From Roseiflexus sp034432635 (GTDB taxonomy: Bacteria; Chloroflexota; Chloroflexia; Chloroflexales; Roseiflexaceae): a stretch of DNA of 64,000 bases. A program made the translations under genes and the position numbers. Shown here one piece after another: positions 54,125 to 62,919 of this stretch. The stretch is taken from contig DAOUBK010000026.1 of assembly GCA_034432635.1 (NCBI GenBank), positions 1 through 64,000 of the forward strand. The letters run 5' to 3'. The first letter of the stretch is position 1. Every line of letters begins with the position of its first letter. The notes under the pieces were generated by a model. That model worked only from the letters and a program-made list of their open reading frames with translations, was not told where the DNA came from and searched no databases.

Positions 54125-56086
54125 ATGAAGATTCTCGACAGGAAAATCGCACTGACACTGTTGCTTGCACTGGTTGCACCGATCCTGGCAGCCTGCGGCG
54201 GTGGCGCTGCGCAGCAACCGATCCGCGAAACGGTGGTCGTGACCGCGGAACCCGTTCGGGAGACGGTTGTCGTGCGGGAGACGGTTGTGGCTGAGGCGCC
54301 GACGGCTGCTCCAGCAGGGGCATTCACCACGCCACATCCGATCCTCGGCGATGTGCGGGTGCGTCAGGCGATTGCGTACTGCACCAACCGCCCTGAATTG
54401 ATCCAGTCAGTCTACAGCTACCTGACGCCGGAGCAGCAGAAAGGGTTGTTGATGGACACCAATCTGCCGAAGACGCACTGGGCGGCAGCCAGCGAAGCGG
54501 ATGGCATCGTCGTCTATCCGTTCGATCCTGAGAAGGGTAAGGCGCTGCTCGAAGAGGCGGGCTGGAAGCTGGCTGAAGGTGCGACGGTGCGCGCCAAGGA
54601 CGGTGTACCGCTGTCGCTTGAGTTCACTACCACTAACGCGCAGTTCCGCATCACCTGGGCGACAGTGTTGGAGAAGCAGTTACTCGACAACTGTGGCATC
54701 CAGATCATCCGCAAGCATGCCCCGGCATCGTGGTGGTTCGGTGGCGCCTCCGGTCTGCGCCGACGCGACTTTGAACTTGGCGCGTTTGCCTGGGTAGGCG
54801 AAGCCGATCCTGGTGGTCGAACCCTGTATGCCTGCGACCAGATCCCACTGCCGGAGAATAACTGGAACGGGCAGAACTATATGGGCTGGTGTAACGAGAC
54901 CGCCAGCCGGGCGATTACCGCGGCAAACAATACGCTGAACCGCGAGGAGCGCATCAAGAACTACAAGATATTCCAGGTCGAATTCACCAAAGACATGGTC
55001 AGCCTGCCACTGTTCCAGCGCCTCGAGGCGTATGCCTGGAATAAGGCTTTGACCGGTCTCAAACCCGACCCGACCGAGTATATCACGGCGAATGCATACG
55101 AGTGGGGGCGCACCGACAACGGTGACACGATCATCCTGGGCTTCACCCAGGAGCCGGCCTCGATGTTCACGCTGGTCGAGAGTGCGGCGGTGCAGCGCCA
55201 GGCGGCGCAACTGGTCGAGGGCGTACTGACCACCCAGTACAGCTACGATTTCCAGCCGGTGCTGCAGGATGGGCTTGCGACGATCGAGAACGGTAAGGCA
55301 ACGAATGAGGTCGTCGAAGTCAAAGAGGGTGACAAGGTCTGGGATGCGACGGGCGCTGCCGTCGAACTCAAGCCTGGTGTTGAGATCATCAACTCCGATG
55401 GCGAGACAGTCAAGTACGAGAGCGGCACGGTGAGGATGAACCAGCTTACTGTGACCTACGATCTCATTCAGGGCATCAAGTGGTCGGACGGCGAACCGCT
55501 GAAGAAGGCCGACGTGGAACTGGGTGTCAAGATTGCCTGCGATCCCGAGTCTGGCGCTGTCAGCCTCACCTTCTGCGAGTCGCACGATAATCTCAACGGT
55601 GTCACGTTCAACAGCGACACCAGCTATACCATCAAGTTCCTGCCAGGTGTGCAGTGGCCAATCTACTTCACCGCACCCTACGGCGGCTATCCGTCGCACG
55701 TAACCCTTTCGGACGGGCGGAAACTGGCGGACGTGCCGGCGAAAGAATGGGCAACCCTGCCGGAGGTTGCTGAAATTCCGCTGGGGTATGGTCCGTACAT
55801 TCTGAAGGAGTGGAAGAAGGGCGAGTTCATGCGGTTCGAGGCAAACCCGAACTTCGTCCTCGGTGAACCGAAGGTCAAGAATGTCATTATTCAGTTCTAC
55901 GCTGATACCAACGCGGCAGTGGCAGCGCTGCTGACCGGTGAGGTTGACATTCTCGAGAAGGCGACACTCGGCGCCGGTCCTGAGGTAGAAACGGTGCTCA
56001 AGGCGGCGGCAGAGGGCAAGATTGAAGCCGCGACCGATGCCAGCCCGACCTGGGAGCATATGGATATGAACCTGTTCGTCCGGTAA
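54125..56086 (+). CDS. ABC solute-binding lipoprotein, family 5, with circularly permuted order
   Basis: 653 residues. A signal peptide ends at lipobox Cys24 (APILAACGGG), followed by a linker with RETVVV repeated (34-55). The family 5 (DppA/OppA-like) fold is present, but its halves are swapped. The block that normally follows mid-protein (GDVRVRQAIAYCTNRPELIQ, FDPEKGKALLEEAGW) occupies about 75-325. The normal N-terminal block (DTIILGFTQEPASM, LIQGIKWSDGEPLKKADV, PLGYGPYILKEW) follows at about 334-653. The chain ends at HMDMNLFVR, where the canonical protein would run on into the first block. It captures peptides, nickel or related solutes and passes them to the downstream permeases. AAAGGAG precedes the ATG. 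Confidence 0.93.
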   Translation: MKILDRKIALTLLLALVAPILAACGGGAAQQPIRETVVVTAEPVRETVVVRETVVAEAPTAAPAGAFTTPHPILGDVRVRQAIAYCTNRPELIQSVYSYLTPEQQKGLLMDTNLPKTHWAAASEADGIVVYPFDPEKGKALLEEAGWKLAEGATVRAKDGVPLSLEFTTTNAQFRITWATVLEKQLLDNCGIQIIRKHAPASWWFGGASGLRRRDFELGAFAWVGEADPGGRTLYACDQIPLPENNWNGQNYMGWCNETASRAITAANNTLNREERIKNYKIFQVEFTKDMVSLPLFQRLEAYAWNKALTGLKPDPTEYITANAYEWGRTDNGDTIILGFTQEPASMFTLVESAAVQRQAAQLVEGVLTTQYSYDFQPVLQDGLATIENGKATNEVVEVKEGDKVWDATGAAVELKPGVEIINSDGETVKYESGTVRMNQLTVTYDLIQGIKWSDGEPLKKADVELGVKIACDPESGAVSLTFCESHDNLNGVTFNSDTSYTIKFLPGVQWPIYFTAPYGGYPSHVTLSDGRKLADVPAKEWATLPEVAEIPLGYGPYILKEWKKGEFMRFEANPNFVLGEPKVKNVIIQFYADTNAAVAALLTGEVDILEKATLGAGPEVETVLKAAAEGKIEAATDASPTWEHMDMNLFVR

Positions 56087-56103
56087 TCCGGTTTGGGCAA
56101 AAG

Positions 56104-56133
56104 GCGCGTGCGGGGATTCGTCCCTGCACGCGC
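56104..56133 (+). promoter_or_regulatory. Strong intergenic hairpin after the binding-protein gene
   Basis: GCGCGTGCGGGGA, loop TTCG and TCCCTGCACGCGC form a 13-pair stem with one G-T pair, capped by a TTCG tetraloop. No T-run follows, so it is not a standard terminator. It probably shields the 3' end of the binding-protein mRNA or lets a fraction of polymerases stop, giving more binding protein than permease. Confidence 0.65.
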
Positions 56134-56188
56134 ATTCGTATATCATTGTACATCAACCGGTTCAGGGCATTCGTGTGGGAAGAGTGGC

Positions 56189-57391
56189 ATGACGACATAT
56201 CTGATCCGCCGCCTTATTCAAATGGTTATTGTTACCATTCTTTCGGCGATGCTCGGTTATTCGTTGCTCTACCTTGCGCCGGGCGGTCCACTTTTGTTTT
56301 TGCAACAGATGCAGAATACTGGTCAGAATCGGGTGACCGAAGAAGATATTGCGCGTCTGAAAGCGCGTTATGAACTTGACCTCCATCTGCCTGTCCGCTT
56401 TACCCGCTGGTTGATCGGCTTCCCTGCCGGTCCCGTGCAGATCGGCGGGGTAGATCTGATCTCGCCGGATACGGTCGTCGGGTGTGCGATCCCTGGTCAG
56501 GTGCGCCTGCGCTACCCGGATGGCACCGTCGAGATCGTGGAAGAGGGATGCGTTCGGGCGGTGACACTGGCGGATCTGGCGGAGCGTCGCACGAGTCGCG
56601 GCATTCTGTTTGGTGACTTCGGTCTGTCGCAGCAGATTGCGCGCGACCGTCCGATCAGCGATCTGCTGATGAGCCGCCTGCCGTATACCTTGCAGTTGAT
56701 GGGCGTTTCGACGTTACTGGCGATCCTGATCGGCGTGCCGGTAGGTATCTATTCGGCGGTGCGTCAGTATTCGCGCTTCGACTATGCCGTGACCGGCATT
56801 ACCTTCATTGGATCGTCGCTACCGACGCTGTTCATGGGAGTCATGGCGATCCTGATCTTCTCGGTGCTGGCAAAGGACGCCGGGTTGCCCTACCTGCCGT
56901 CGGGTGGCGCACAGGGTATTCGCAACTATGATATTCCCTGGATCGGCACGGTGCAGGCCGGTTCAGTGCTCGATCGAACGCTGCGCTTTATCATGCCGTG
57001 CGCCGTATTGACGTTTTTCAATATCGCAGGGTGGAGCCGTTTCATTCGCGCCAGTATGCTCGAGGTGTTGCGGCAGGATTATGTGCGTACAGCGCGCGCC
57101 AAAGGCGTGCGCGAGCGGGCTGTGATTACCAAGCACGCGCTGCGCAATGCGCTGATCCCGTTCGTGACCCTGCTTGCAGGGGTGCTGCCAACCCTGGTTG
57201 CAGGCGCAGCCATTACCGAATCGGTGTTCAACTGGCCCGGTATGGGGCGCTTGCTGGTCGATGCGCTTGGACGTAGCGACTACACAGTTGCCATGGCGAT
57301 CCTGTTTATCAGTACCGTTCTGGTGCTGATCGGGTATCTCATTTCTGACATCCTGTATACAGTGGTTGACCCGCGCATCCGGCTCACGTGA
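56189..57391 (+). CDS. ABC transporter permease, DppB/OppB type
   Basis: About 400 residues. Six helices and the cytoplasmic coupling motif DYVRTARAKGVRERAVITKHALRNALIP (an EAA loop, which contacts the ATPase) identify the first permease of a peptide/nickel-type ABC importer. The first extracytoplasmic region is long (about 30-165) and contains two Cys residues (VVGCAIPG and EEGCVRAV) that could form a disulfide; DppB usually has a shorter loop here. ATG 56189 follows GGAAGAG. It is the second gene of the operon, after a hairpin. Confidence 0.93.
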   Translation: MTTYLIRRLIQMVIVTILSAMLGYSLLYLAPGGPLLFLQQMQNTGQNRVTEEDIARLKARYELDLHLPVRFTRWLIGFPAGPVQIGGVDLISPDTVVGCAIPGQVRLRYPDGTVEIVEEGCVRAVTLADLAERRTSRGILFGDFGLSQQIARDRPISDLLMSRLPYTLQLMGVSTLLAILIGVPVGIYSAVRQYSRFDYAVTGITFIGSSLPTLFMGVMAILIFSVLAKDAGLPYLPSGGAQGIRNYDIPWIGTVQAGSVLDRTLRFIMPCAVLTFFNIAGWSRFIRASMLEVLRQDYVRTARAKGVRERAVITKHALRNALIPFVTLLAGVLPTLVAGAAITESVFNWPGMGRLLVDALGRSDYTVAMAILFISTVLVLIGYLISDILYTVVDPRIRLT

Positions 57392-57406
57392 GGAGCAGAA
57401 CGTACC

Positions 57407-58411
57407 ATGGCTACGACAACATCAGCGCCGGCGGCGCCTGGCGCTCTCGATCGGTTGCAGACGCGCTCCGAAGGACAGTGGGCGGTTGTCTCCCGTCGCT
57501 TCCGTCGGCACCGCCTGGCAATGGTCAGTCTCGCCGTTTTGATCCTGATCTTTACCGCGTCGATCCTGGCGCCCTGGATTGCTCCCTTCCCGCGTGACGA
57601 TATCGGCTTGAACCGCACCCGCCTTCCGCCAATGAGTGCTGATCCGGTGACGGGTCAACTCCATATCCTCGGCACCGATCATCTGGGGCGCGATTTCTTC
57701 ACCCGCGTGATCTATGCGGCGCGGGTGTCGCTCATGGTTGCGATTTCGGTAACAACGCTGGTGGCGATCATCGGCACAATCCTCGGCTTGCTGGCAGGCT
57801 TCTTCGGTGGTTGGGTCGATAACACGATCAGTCGTATTATGGAGTTTGTGGCGACGATCCCCGACCTGCCAATCCTGCTGATCCTCAGTGCGATCATGAT
57901 TCAGAATGCTGATCTGATCGTTCTGCCGTCCTGGATCATCGGTCCGGTCGCATGGATCATGGCGGTTCCCAACCGTGAAGCAACCCAGGTGGCGTTGCTG
58001 ATCCTGGTGCTTGCGTCGCTCGGCTGGGTCGGCGTGGCGCGTCTGATGCGCGGCATGGTGCTTCAGGTGCGCGAAATGCAGTATATCGAGTCGGCGCGCG
58101 CACTCGGTGGATCGAATGCGTGGATCCTGCTCAAGCACGTCTTTCCGAACGCCTTCCCGCCGCTGATCGTGGCATTTACACTCGGTCTTAACGGCGCATT
58201 GGTGAGTGAAGTGGCGATCAGTTTCCTCGGTTTCGGCGTGCAAGACCCGACGCCAACCTGGGGGAATATGATGGGGTTTGCCACTAGTTATATGTTCAAT
58301 CACCCGTGGATGCCGCTCATCCCTGGTTTGCCAATCTTTCTCTGTTCGCTGGCGTTCAACTTTATTGGTGATGGGTTGCGCGATGCGCTTGATCCGCGCT
58401 TGAAACTGTAA
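57407..58411 (+). CDS. ABC transporter permease, DppC/OppC type
   Basis: 334 residues. An N-terminal cytoplasmic extension and a first helix (LAMVSLAVLILIFTASILAP) precede GTDHLGRDFFTRVIYAARVS, the DppC signature, and five more helices. The EAA coupling loop is YIESARALGGSNAWILLKHV, and the family's GPNVSFLGFG-like block is SEVAISFLGFGVQDPTPTWG. It forms the membrane channel with the preceding permease. The start follows GAGGAG, 15 bases after the previous stop. Confidence 0.94.
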   Translation: MATTTSAPAAPGALDRLQTRSEGQWAVVSRRFRRHRLAMVSLAVLILIFTASILAPWIAPFPRDDIGLNRTRLPPMSADPVTGQLHILGTDHLGRDFFTRVIYAARVSLMVAISVTTLVAIIGTILGLLAGFFGGWVDNTISRIMEFVATIPDLPILLILSAIMIQNADLIVLPSWIIGPVAWIMAVPNREATQVALLILVLASLGWVGVARLMRGMVLQVREMQYIESARALGGSNAWILLKHVFPNAFPPLIVAFTLGLNGALVSEVAISFLGFGVQDPTPTWGNMMGFATSYMFNHPWMPLIPGLPIFLCSLAFNFIGDGLRDALDPRLKL

Positions 58412-58427
58412 GAGAAGTAAGAGAAAC

Positions 58428-59465
58428 GTGACGACGTCATCTGTTCCTGCTCCTGCTGCGACTCCGCGCAAAAAAGCTGCCAATGGCGATGTTCTCCTCG
58501 AAGTGCGAGGATTGAAAACCTACTTCTTCACCGAAGCCGGCGTAGTGCGCGCCGTCGATGGGATCGATCTGACGGTGCATCGAGGTGAGGCGCTCGGTAT
58601 CGTGGGCGAAAGCGGCTGTGGCAAAAGTGTTACGTCGCTTTCGATCATGCGCCTGATCCAGGAGCCGCCGGGTAAAATTGTCGAAGGGCAGATCATCTTC
58701 GATGGTACGGATATCCGCACGCTGAGCGAAGAGGATATGCGCCATATCCGTGGCAACCGTATCTCGATGATCTTTCAACAACCTACCACCTGCCTCAATC
58801 CGGTCTTCAAGGTAGGGGATCAACTCATCGAAGCGCTGGAGATCCATCAGGGGCTGCGGGGTGAGGAGGCGCGCCAGCGTGCGGTCGAGCTCCTCTCGCT
58901 CGTGGGGCTGCCCGACCCGGAACGGCGCATCAACCAGTATCCGCACGAGCTGTCCGGCGGGCAGGCGCAGCGGGTAATGATTGCCATGGCGCTGGCCTGT
59001 AATCCGGAACTCTTGATTGCCGACGAACCCACAACTGCGCTCGATGTGACGATTCAGGCGCAGATTCTCGATCTGATGCGCGAATTGCGCGAGAAGATCA
59101 ATACATCGATCATCCTGATCACCCACGATATGGGTGTGGTCGCCGAAATGGTGGATGCGGTCGCTGTGATGTACGCCGGGCAGGTAGTTGAGTATGCCGA
59201 TGTGTACAGCATTTTTGCCGAACCGAAACACCCCTATACCCAGGGTTTGCTGGCATCCATCCCGGTGCTGGGCGATATTGTCGATGAACTGGCAACCATT
59301 CCCGGTACTGTGCCGAGCCTGATCAATCCGCCGACCGGATGCCGTTTCGCCGATCGCTGTGCCAAACGATTTGCACGCTGCGATGAACCGCCACCGATGT
59401 TCGACCTCGAAGGCGGGCGGCAGGTGCGGTGCTGGCTGTATGCTCCCGATGCCCAAACTTCCTGA
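58428..59465 (+). CDS. ABC transporter ATPase, DppD/OppD type (first copy)
   Basis: 345 residues. Walker A is GESGCGKSVT, the signature motif ELSGGQAQRVMIAMAL and Walker B LLIADEPTTALDVT, with switch His in ITHDMGVV. The C-terminal oligopeptide extension has Cys-rich GCRFADRCAKRFARCDEPP and VRCWL, positions that bind a 4Fe-4S cluster in some DppD proteins. It hydrolyses ATP to drive import. It starts at GTG 58428. It forms one pair with the next gene and resembles the second D-type gene (60505-61524). Confidence 0.94.
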   Translation: MTTSSVPAPAATPRKKAANGDVLLEVRGLKTYFFTEAGVVRAVDGIDLTVHRGEALGIVGESGCGKSVTSLSIMRLIQEPPGKIVEGQIIFDGTDIRTLSEEDMRHIRGNRISMIFQQPTTCLNPVFKVGDQLIEALEIHQGLRGEEARQRAVELLSLVGLPDPERRINQYPHELSGGQAQRVMIAMALACNPELLIADEPTTALDVTIQAQILDLMRELREKINTSIILITHDMGVVAEMVDAVAVMYAGQVVEYADVYSIFAEPKHPYTQGLLASIPVLGDIVDELATIPGTVPSLINPPTGCRFADRCAKRFARCDEPPPMFDLEGGRQVRCWLYAPDAQTS

Positions 59466-59477
59466 TGAGATGGACGC

Positions 59478-60491
59478 ATGTCTATGACAACCGCAGTGCA
59501 GCACAGCGTGTCGAGCGATACGCTGCTGGAAGTCAATAACCTGGTCAAGCATTTCCCGATCAAAGGCGGCATTCTACGGCGTACCGTCGCCGTCGTCAGA
59601 GCCGTCGATGGTGTCAGTTTCACCCTCAAACGCGGCGAAACCCTGGGTCTAGTCGGTGAGAGCGGATGCGGCAAAACGACGACCGGACGCACGATCCTGC
59701 GGCTGGAGAAGGCAACCGATGGCGAGGTGATCTTCGATGGCAAGGATGTGCTTGCCGCCTCCGGCAGTCAATTGAAGGCGCTGCGCCGTGATATGCAGAT
59801 CGTCTTCCAGGACCCGTATGCCTCCCTCGATCCACGGATGACGATCGGCGAGAGTGTGGCAGAAGGGTTAACGATCCATGGCATCGGTAGCAGAGCCGAG
59901 CGCATCGAGCGCGTGCGTGAGGTGCTGGCGAAGGTCGGTATGCATCCCAGCCATATGGAACGTTTTCCGCACGAGTTCTCCGGCGGTCAGCGCCAGCGGA
60001 TCGGGATTGCCCGCGCGCTGGTGATGAATCCAAAACTGATCGTGTGCGATGAACCGGTGTCGGCGCTCGACGTGTCGATCCAGTCGCAGGTGCTTAACCT
60101 GTTGCGCAATTTGCAGCAGGAGTTTGGTCTCACCTACCTCTTCATCGCGCACAATCTCAGTGTCGTCGAGCATATCAGCAACCGGGTGGGTGTGATGTAC
60201 CTGGGAAAGATGGTCGAACTGGCCGACCGGATGGAACTCTTCCGTCGTCCGCTCCATCCGTACACCAAAGCACTGATTTCCGCCATTCCCATCCCGAATC
60301 CGACCGTTCGCCGCGAGCGGATCATTCTCCAGGGGGATGTGCCGAGTCCGATCAATCCGCCAAAGGGGTGCCGGTTTCATCCGCGCTGCTGGATGGCACG
60401 CGACATCTGTCGCGAAGTCGAACCGGTATTCGAGGAAAGAGCTCCCGGTCACTGGTCAGCCTGCCATTTTGCACACGAGGTTTCACCCTAA
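59478..60491 (+). CDS. ABC transporter ATPase, DppF/OppF type (first copy)
   Basis: 337 residues. Walker A GESGCGKTTTGRTIL, signature EFSGGQRQRIGIARAL and Walker B LIVCDEPVSALDVS, with switch His in IAHNLSVV. The early HFPIKGGILRRTV block and the C-terminal INPPKGCRFHPRC are F-type features. It works as a heterodimer with a D-type ATPase. It starts 12 bases after the previous stop. Confidence 0.94.
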   Translation: MSMTTAVQHSVSSDTLLEVNNLVKHFPIKGGILRRTVAVVRAVDGVSFTLKRGETLGLVGESGCGKTTTGRTILRLEKATDGEVIFDGKDVLAASGSQLKALRRDMQIVFQDPYASLDPRMTIGESVAEGLTIHGIGSRAERIERVREVLAKVGMHPSHMERFPHEFSGGQRQRIGIARALVMNPKLIVCDEPVSALDVSIQSQVLNLLRNLQQEFGLTYLFIAHNLSVVEHISNRVGVMYLGKMVELADRMELFRRPLHPYTKALISAIPIPNPTVRRERIILQGDVPSPINPPKGCRFHPRCWMARDICREVEPVFEERAPGHWSACHFAHEVSP

Positions 60492-60504
60492 AAGGAGATC
60501 GCCT

Positions 60505-61524
60505 ATGTCGCAACCGCTGCTCGTCGTCAAGAATCTCGAGACTCATTTCAAGACCCAGGATGGGATTGTCAGAGCCGTCAACAATGTTTCGTTCCATGTC
60601 GATCGCGGTGAGACTCTCGGCATCGTCGGCGAGAGCGGTTCAGGGAAGAGTGTCACCTCACTCTCGATCATGCGCCTCATTCCCAATCCACCGGGAAAGA
60701 TCGTCGGTGGGCAGATCATCTTCGATGGCGATAACCTGCTCGACTACACCGAAGAGGAAATGCGCCACATCCGCGGCAACCGGATCGCCATGATCTTCCA
60801 GGACCCGATGACCTCGCTTAATCCGGTGTTGACCATCGGGCGTCAGATCACCGAGTCGCTCGAGCTGCACATGAAACTGTCGCCCAAAGAGGCGCGCAAC
60901 CGGGCGGTCGAACTGTTGCAGATGGTCGGCATTCCGGGTGCTGCGCGGCGTCTCGATGACTACCCGCATCAGTTCTCCGGCGGGATGCGCCAGCGCGTGA
61001 TGATCGCAATGGCGCTTTCGTGCAACCCGGAGTTGCTGATCGCCGATGAGCCGACAACAGCGCTCGACGTGACGATCCAGGCGCAGATTCTCGAACTCAT
61101 CCAGCGGTTGCAGCACGAGCTCGGCACAGCAGTGATCATCATCACCCATGATCTCGGCGTTGTCGCCGGCATGGCAGACCGGGTGATCGTGATGTATGCC
61201 GGGCAAGTGGTGGAGGAGGGTCCCACCGAAGAGATCTTTGCCCGTCCCCGCATGCCATATACGATTGGTCTGCTGCGTTCGATCCCGCGTCTCGATGAGG
61301 CGGAAGGGCGAACGTTGACCCCTATCCGCGGGTTGCCGCCCGATCTGATCAACCTGCCGCAGATCTGTCCCTTCAGTCCGCGCTGCGACTATTTCATTCC
61401 CGGCGCCTGCGATCAGCAGGTTCCGCCGTTGCGCGAGGTGGTTCCAGGTCATAAAGCCGCCTGTCTGTTCGATATTACGCTCGAGACGCCGCTCCCCACA
61501 ACCGGCGGCGAGGTGCCAGCATAG
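60505..61524 (+). CDS. ABC transporter ATPase, DppD/OppD type (second copy)
   Basis: 339 residues. Walker A GESGSGKSVTSLSIM, signature QFSGGMRQRVMIAMAL, Walker B LLIADEPTTALDVT and switch His in ITHDLGVV. The C-terminal Cys residues (ICPFSPRCDYFIPGACD) are present in a somewhat different spacing from the first D-type copy. AAAAGGAGA (60490-60498) precedes ATG 60505. This repeats the D role in the operon, so the gene pair was either duplicated or recruited. Confidence 0.94.
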   Translation: MSQPLLVVKNLETHFKTQDGIVRAVNNVSFHVDRGETLGIVGESGSGKSVTSLSIMRLIPNPPGKIVGGQIIFDGDNLLDYTEEEMRHIRGNRIAMIFQDPMTSLNPVLTIGRQITESLELHMKLSPKEARNRAVELLQMVGIPGAARRLDDYPHQFSGGMRQRVMIAMALSCNPELLIADEPTTALDVTIQAQILELIQRLQHELGTAVIIITHDLGVVAGMADRVIVMYAGQVVEEGPTEEIFARPRMPYTIGLLRSIPRLDEAEGRTLTPIRGLPPDLINLPQICPFSPRCDYFIPGACDQQVPPLREVVPGHKAACLFDITLETPLPTTGGEVPA

Positions 61525-61558
61525 TGATTCGATGATGAGCAGGTGAGAGGGTAGAAGT

Positions 61559-62626
61559 ATGAGCGCCACGTCGACCGATCTGATCCAGGTGCGGAACCTG
61601 AAGATGCACTTTCCCGTGACGAAAGGGGCGATTATCAAGCGCACTGTCGGCTATGTCAAAGCCGTCGATGGCGTGACATTCTCGATCAGGCGGGGAGAAA
61701 CGCTGGGGCTGGTGGGGGAAAGCGGGTGCGGCAAATCTACCACCGGTCGCGCCATTCTGCAACTCTACAAGCCAACCGCCGGCGAGGTGCTGTTCCAGGG
61801 AACCGATCTGACCCGCCTGCAAGGGGAAGAGTTGCGCCGGATGCGGCGCAAGGTGCAGATGATCTTCCAGGACCCGTATGCCTCGCTCAATCCACGTATG
61901 ACGGTGGGAGACATCATCGGCGAGCCGATAGCCGTCCATAATCTGCGCCAGGGGAAGGCCGCCATCCGCGAGCGCGTGCAGGAACTGCTCGAACTTGTCG
62001 GTCTTAACCCCTATTTTATCAATCGCTATCCCCACGAGTTTTCTGGCGGTCAGCGTCAACGTATCGGCATCGCACGCGCGCTGGCGGTCGAACCGGAGTT
62101 TGTCGTATGTGATGAGCCGGTGTCGGCGCTCGATGTGTCGATCCAGGCGCAAGTGCTCAATCTGCTCGAAGACCTGCAACATCGCCTTGGGTTGACCTAC
62201 CTGTTCATAGCGCATGGCCTGGCGGTCGTCAAGCATATCAGCGACCGTGTGGCGGTGATGTATCTGGGGAAGGTGGTCGAACTGGCAGAGGGGAAAAAAC
62301 TCTACTCCATGCCGATGCATCCCTATACCCAGGCGCTTCTGTCGGCAGCGCCGATCCCCGATCCGACGGTCGAGCGCAAACGGCAGCGCATCATTCTGGA
62401 GGGTGATGTCCCCAGTCCGTTCAATCCGCCGCTGGGTTGCCATTTCCACACCCGTTGCCCGGTTGCCATCGAACGCTGCAAAGTCGAAGAACCGCCCTTC
62501 CAGGATTACGGCGATGGACATTTCGTTGCCTGCTGGCGCGCGCGCGAGTCGATAGAGTTAATGGAGCAGTATGCAGCGCGCCCGAACAACGGCCCCCGCC
62601 CTGTTGCGCCGCAGACAGGCGCGTGA
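61559..62626 (+). CDS. ABC transporter ATPase, DppF/OppF type (second copy)
   Basis: 355 residues. Walker A GESGCGKSTTGRAIL, signature EFSGGQRQRIGIARAL, Walker B FVVCDEPVSALDVS and switch His in IAHGLAVV. F-type blocks (HFPVTKGAIIKRTVGYVKA and FNPPLGCHFHTRCPVA) are present. It is closest in type to the gene at 59478. It is the last gene of the seven-gene operon (binding protein, two permeases, D, F, D, F). Confidence 0.94.
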   Translation: MSATSTDLIQVRNLKMHFPVTKGAIIKRTVGYVKAVDGVTFSIRRGETLGLVGESGCGKSTTGRAILQLYKPTAGEVLFQGTDLTRLQGEELRRMRRKVQMIFQDPYASLNPRMTVGDIIGEPIAVHNLRQGKAAIRERVQELLELVGLNPYFINRYPHEFSGGQRQRIGIARALAVEPEFVVCDEPVSALDVSIQAQVLNLLEDLQHRLGLTYLFIAHGLAVVKHISDRVAVMYLGKVVELAEGKKLYSMPMHPYTQALLSAAPIPDPTVERKRQRIILEGDVPSPFNPPLGCHFHTRCPVAIERCKVEEPPFQDYGDGHFVACWRARESIELMEQYAARPNNGPRPVAPQTGA

Positions 62627-62747
62627 TAGTATTCACCTCGGTAGCTGCCGGTTGTAATCGTTCCGGAATACCCGCAGGTTGTCGGGCGGGGTGCGTGAGG
62701 TTTCCCGCGCTCCGCCAGAACGAACAACCGCGCTGGAAAGACGTATC

Positions 62748-62894
62748 ATGACAATTGGTTGGGGCGAGGCGTTGATTATCGTTATCCTGCTGGCATTCCT
62801 CCTGGCGCTGGCATTCCGTGGCGGTTATGTGCGCGGGCGGATGCAGCGCTCTGGCACAGCGCACAAAAAGAACCGGAACCAGACCGGTGAATGA
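62748..62894 (+). CDS. Small single-helix membrane protein
   Basis: 48 residues: MTIGWGEALIIVILLAFLLA leads one transmembrane helix, followed by a basic tail (GGYVRGRMQRSG, KKNRNQTGE). GGAAAG lies at normal distance before the ATG. The single helix and positive-inside tail suggest a real small membrane protein, but no family is known. It stands 121 bases after the ABC operon. Confidence 0.5.
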   Translation: MTIGWGEALIIVILLAFLLALAFRGGYVRGRMQRSGTAHKKNRNQTGE

Positions 62895-62919
62895 TCTCCT
62901 ATCGGGAAGGAGCGGTTCG

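Noticed and set aside
54018..54127. Leader gene starting at TTG right after the second AAGGAGG
   Set aside because: The spacing between the SD-like motif and the TTG is zero and the sequence resembles no protein; it simply runs into the start of the binding-protein gene.
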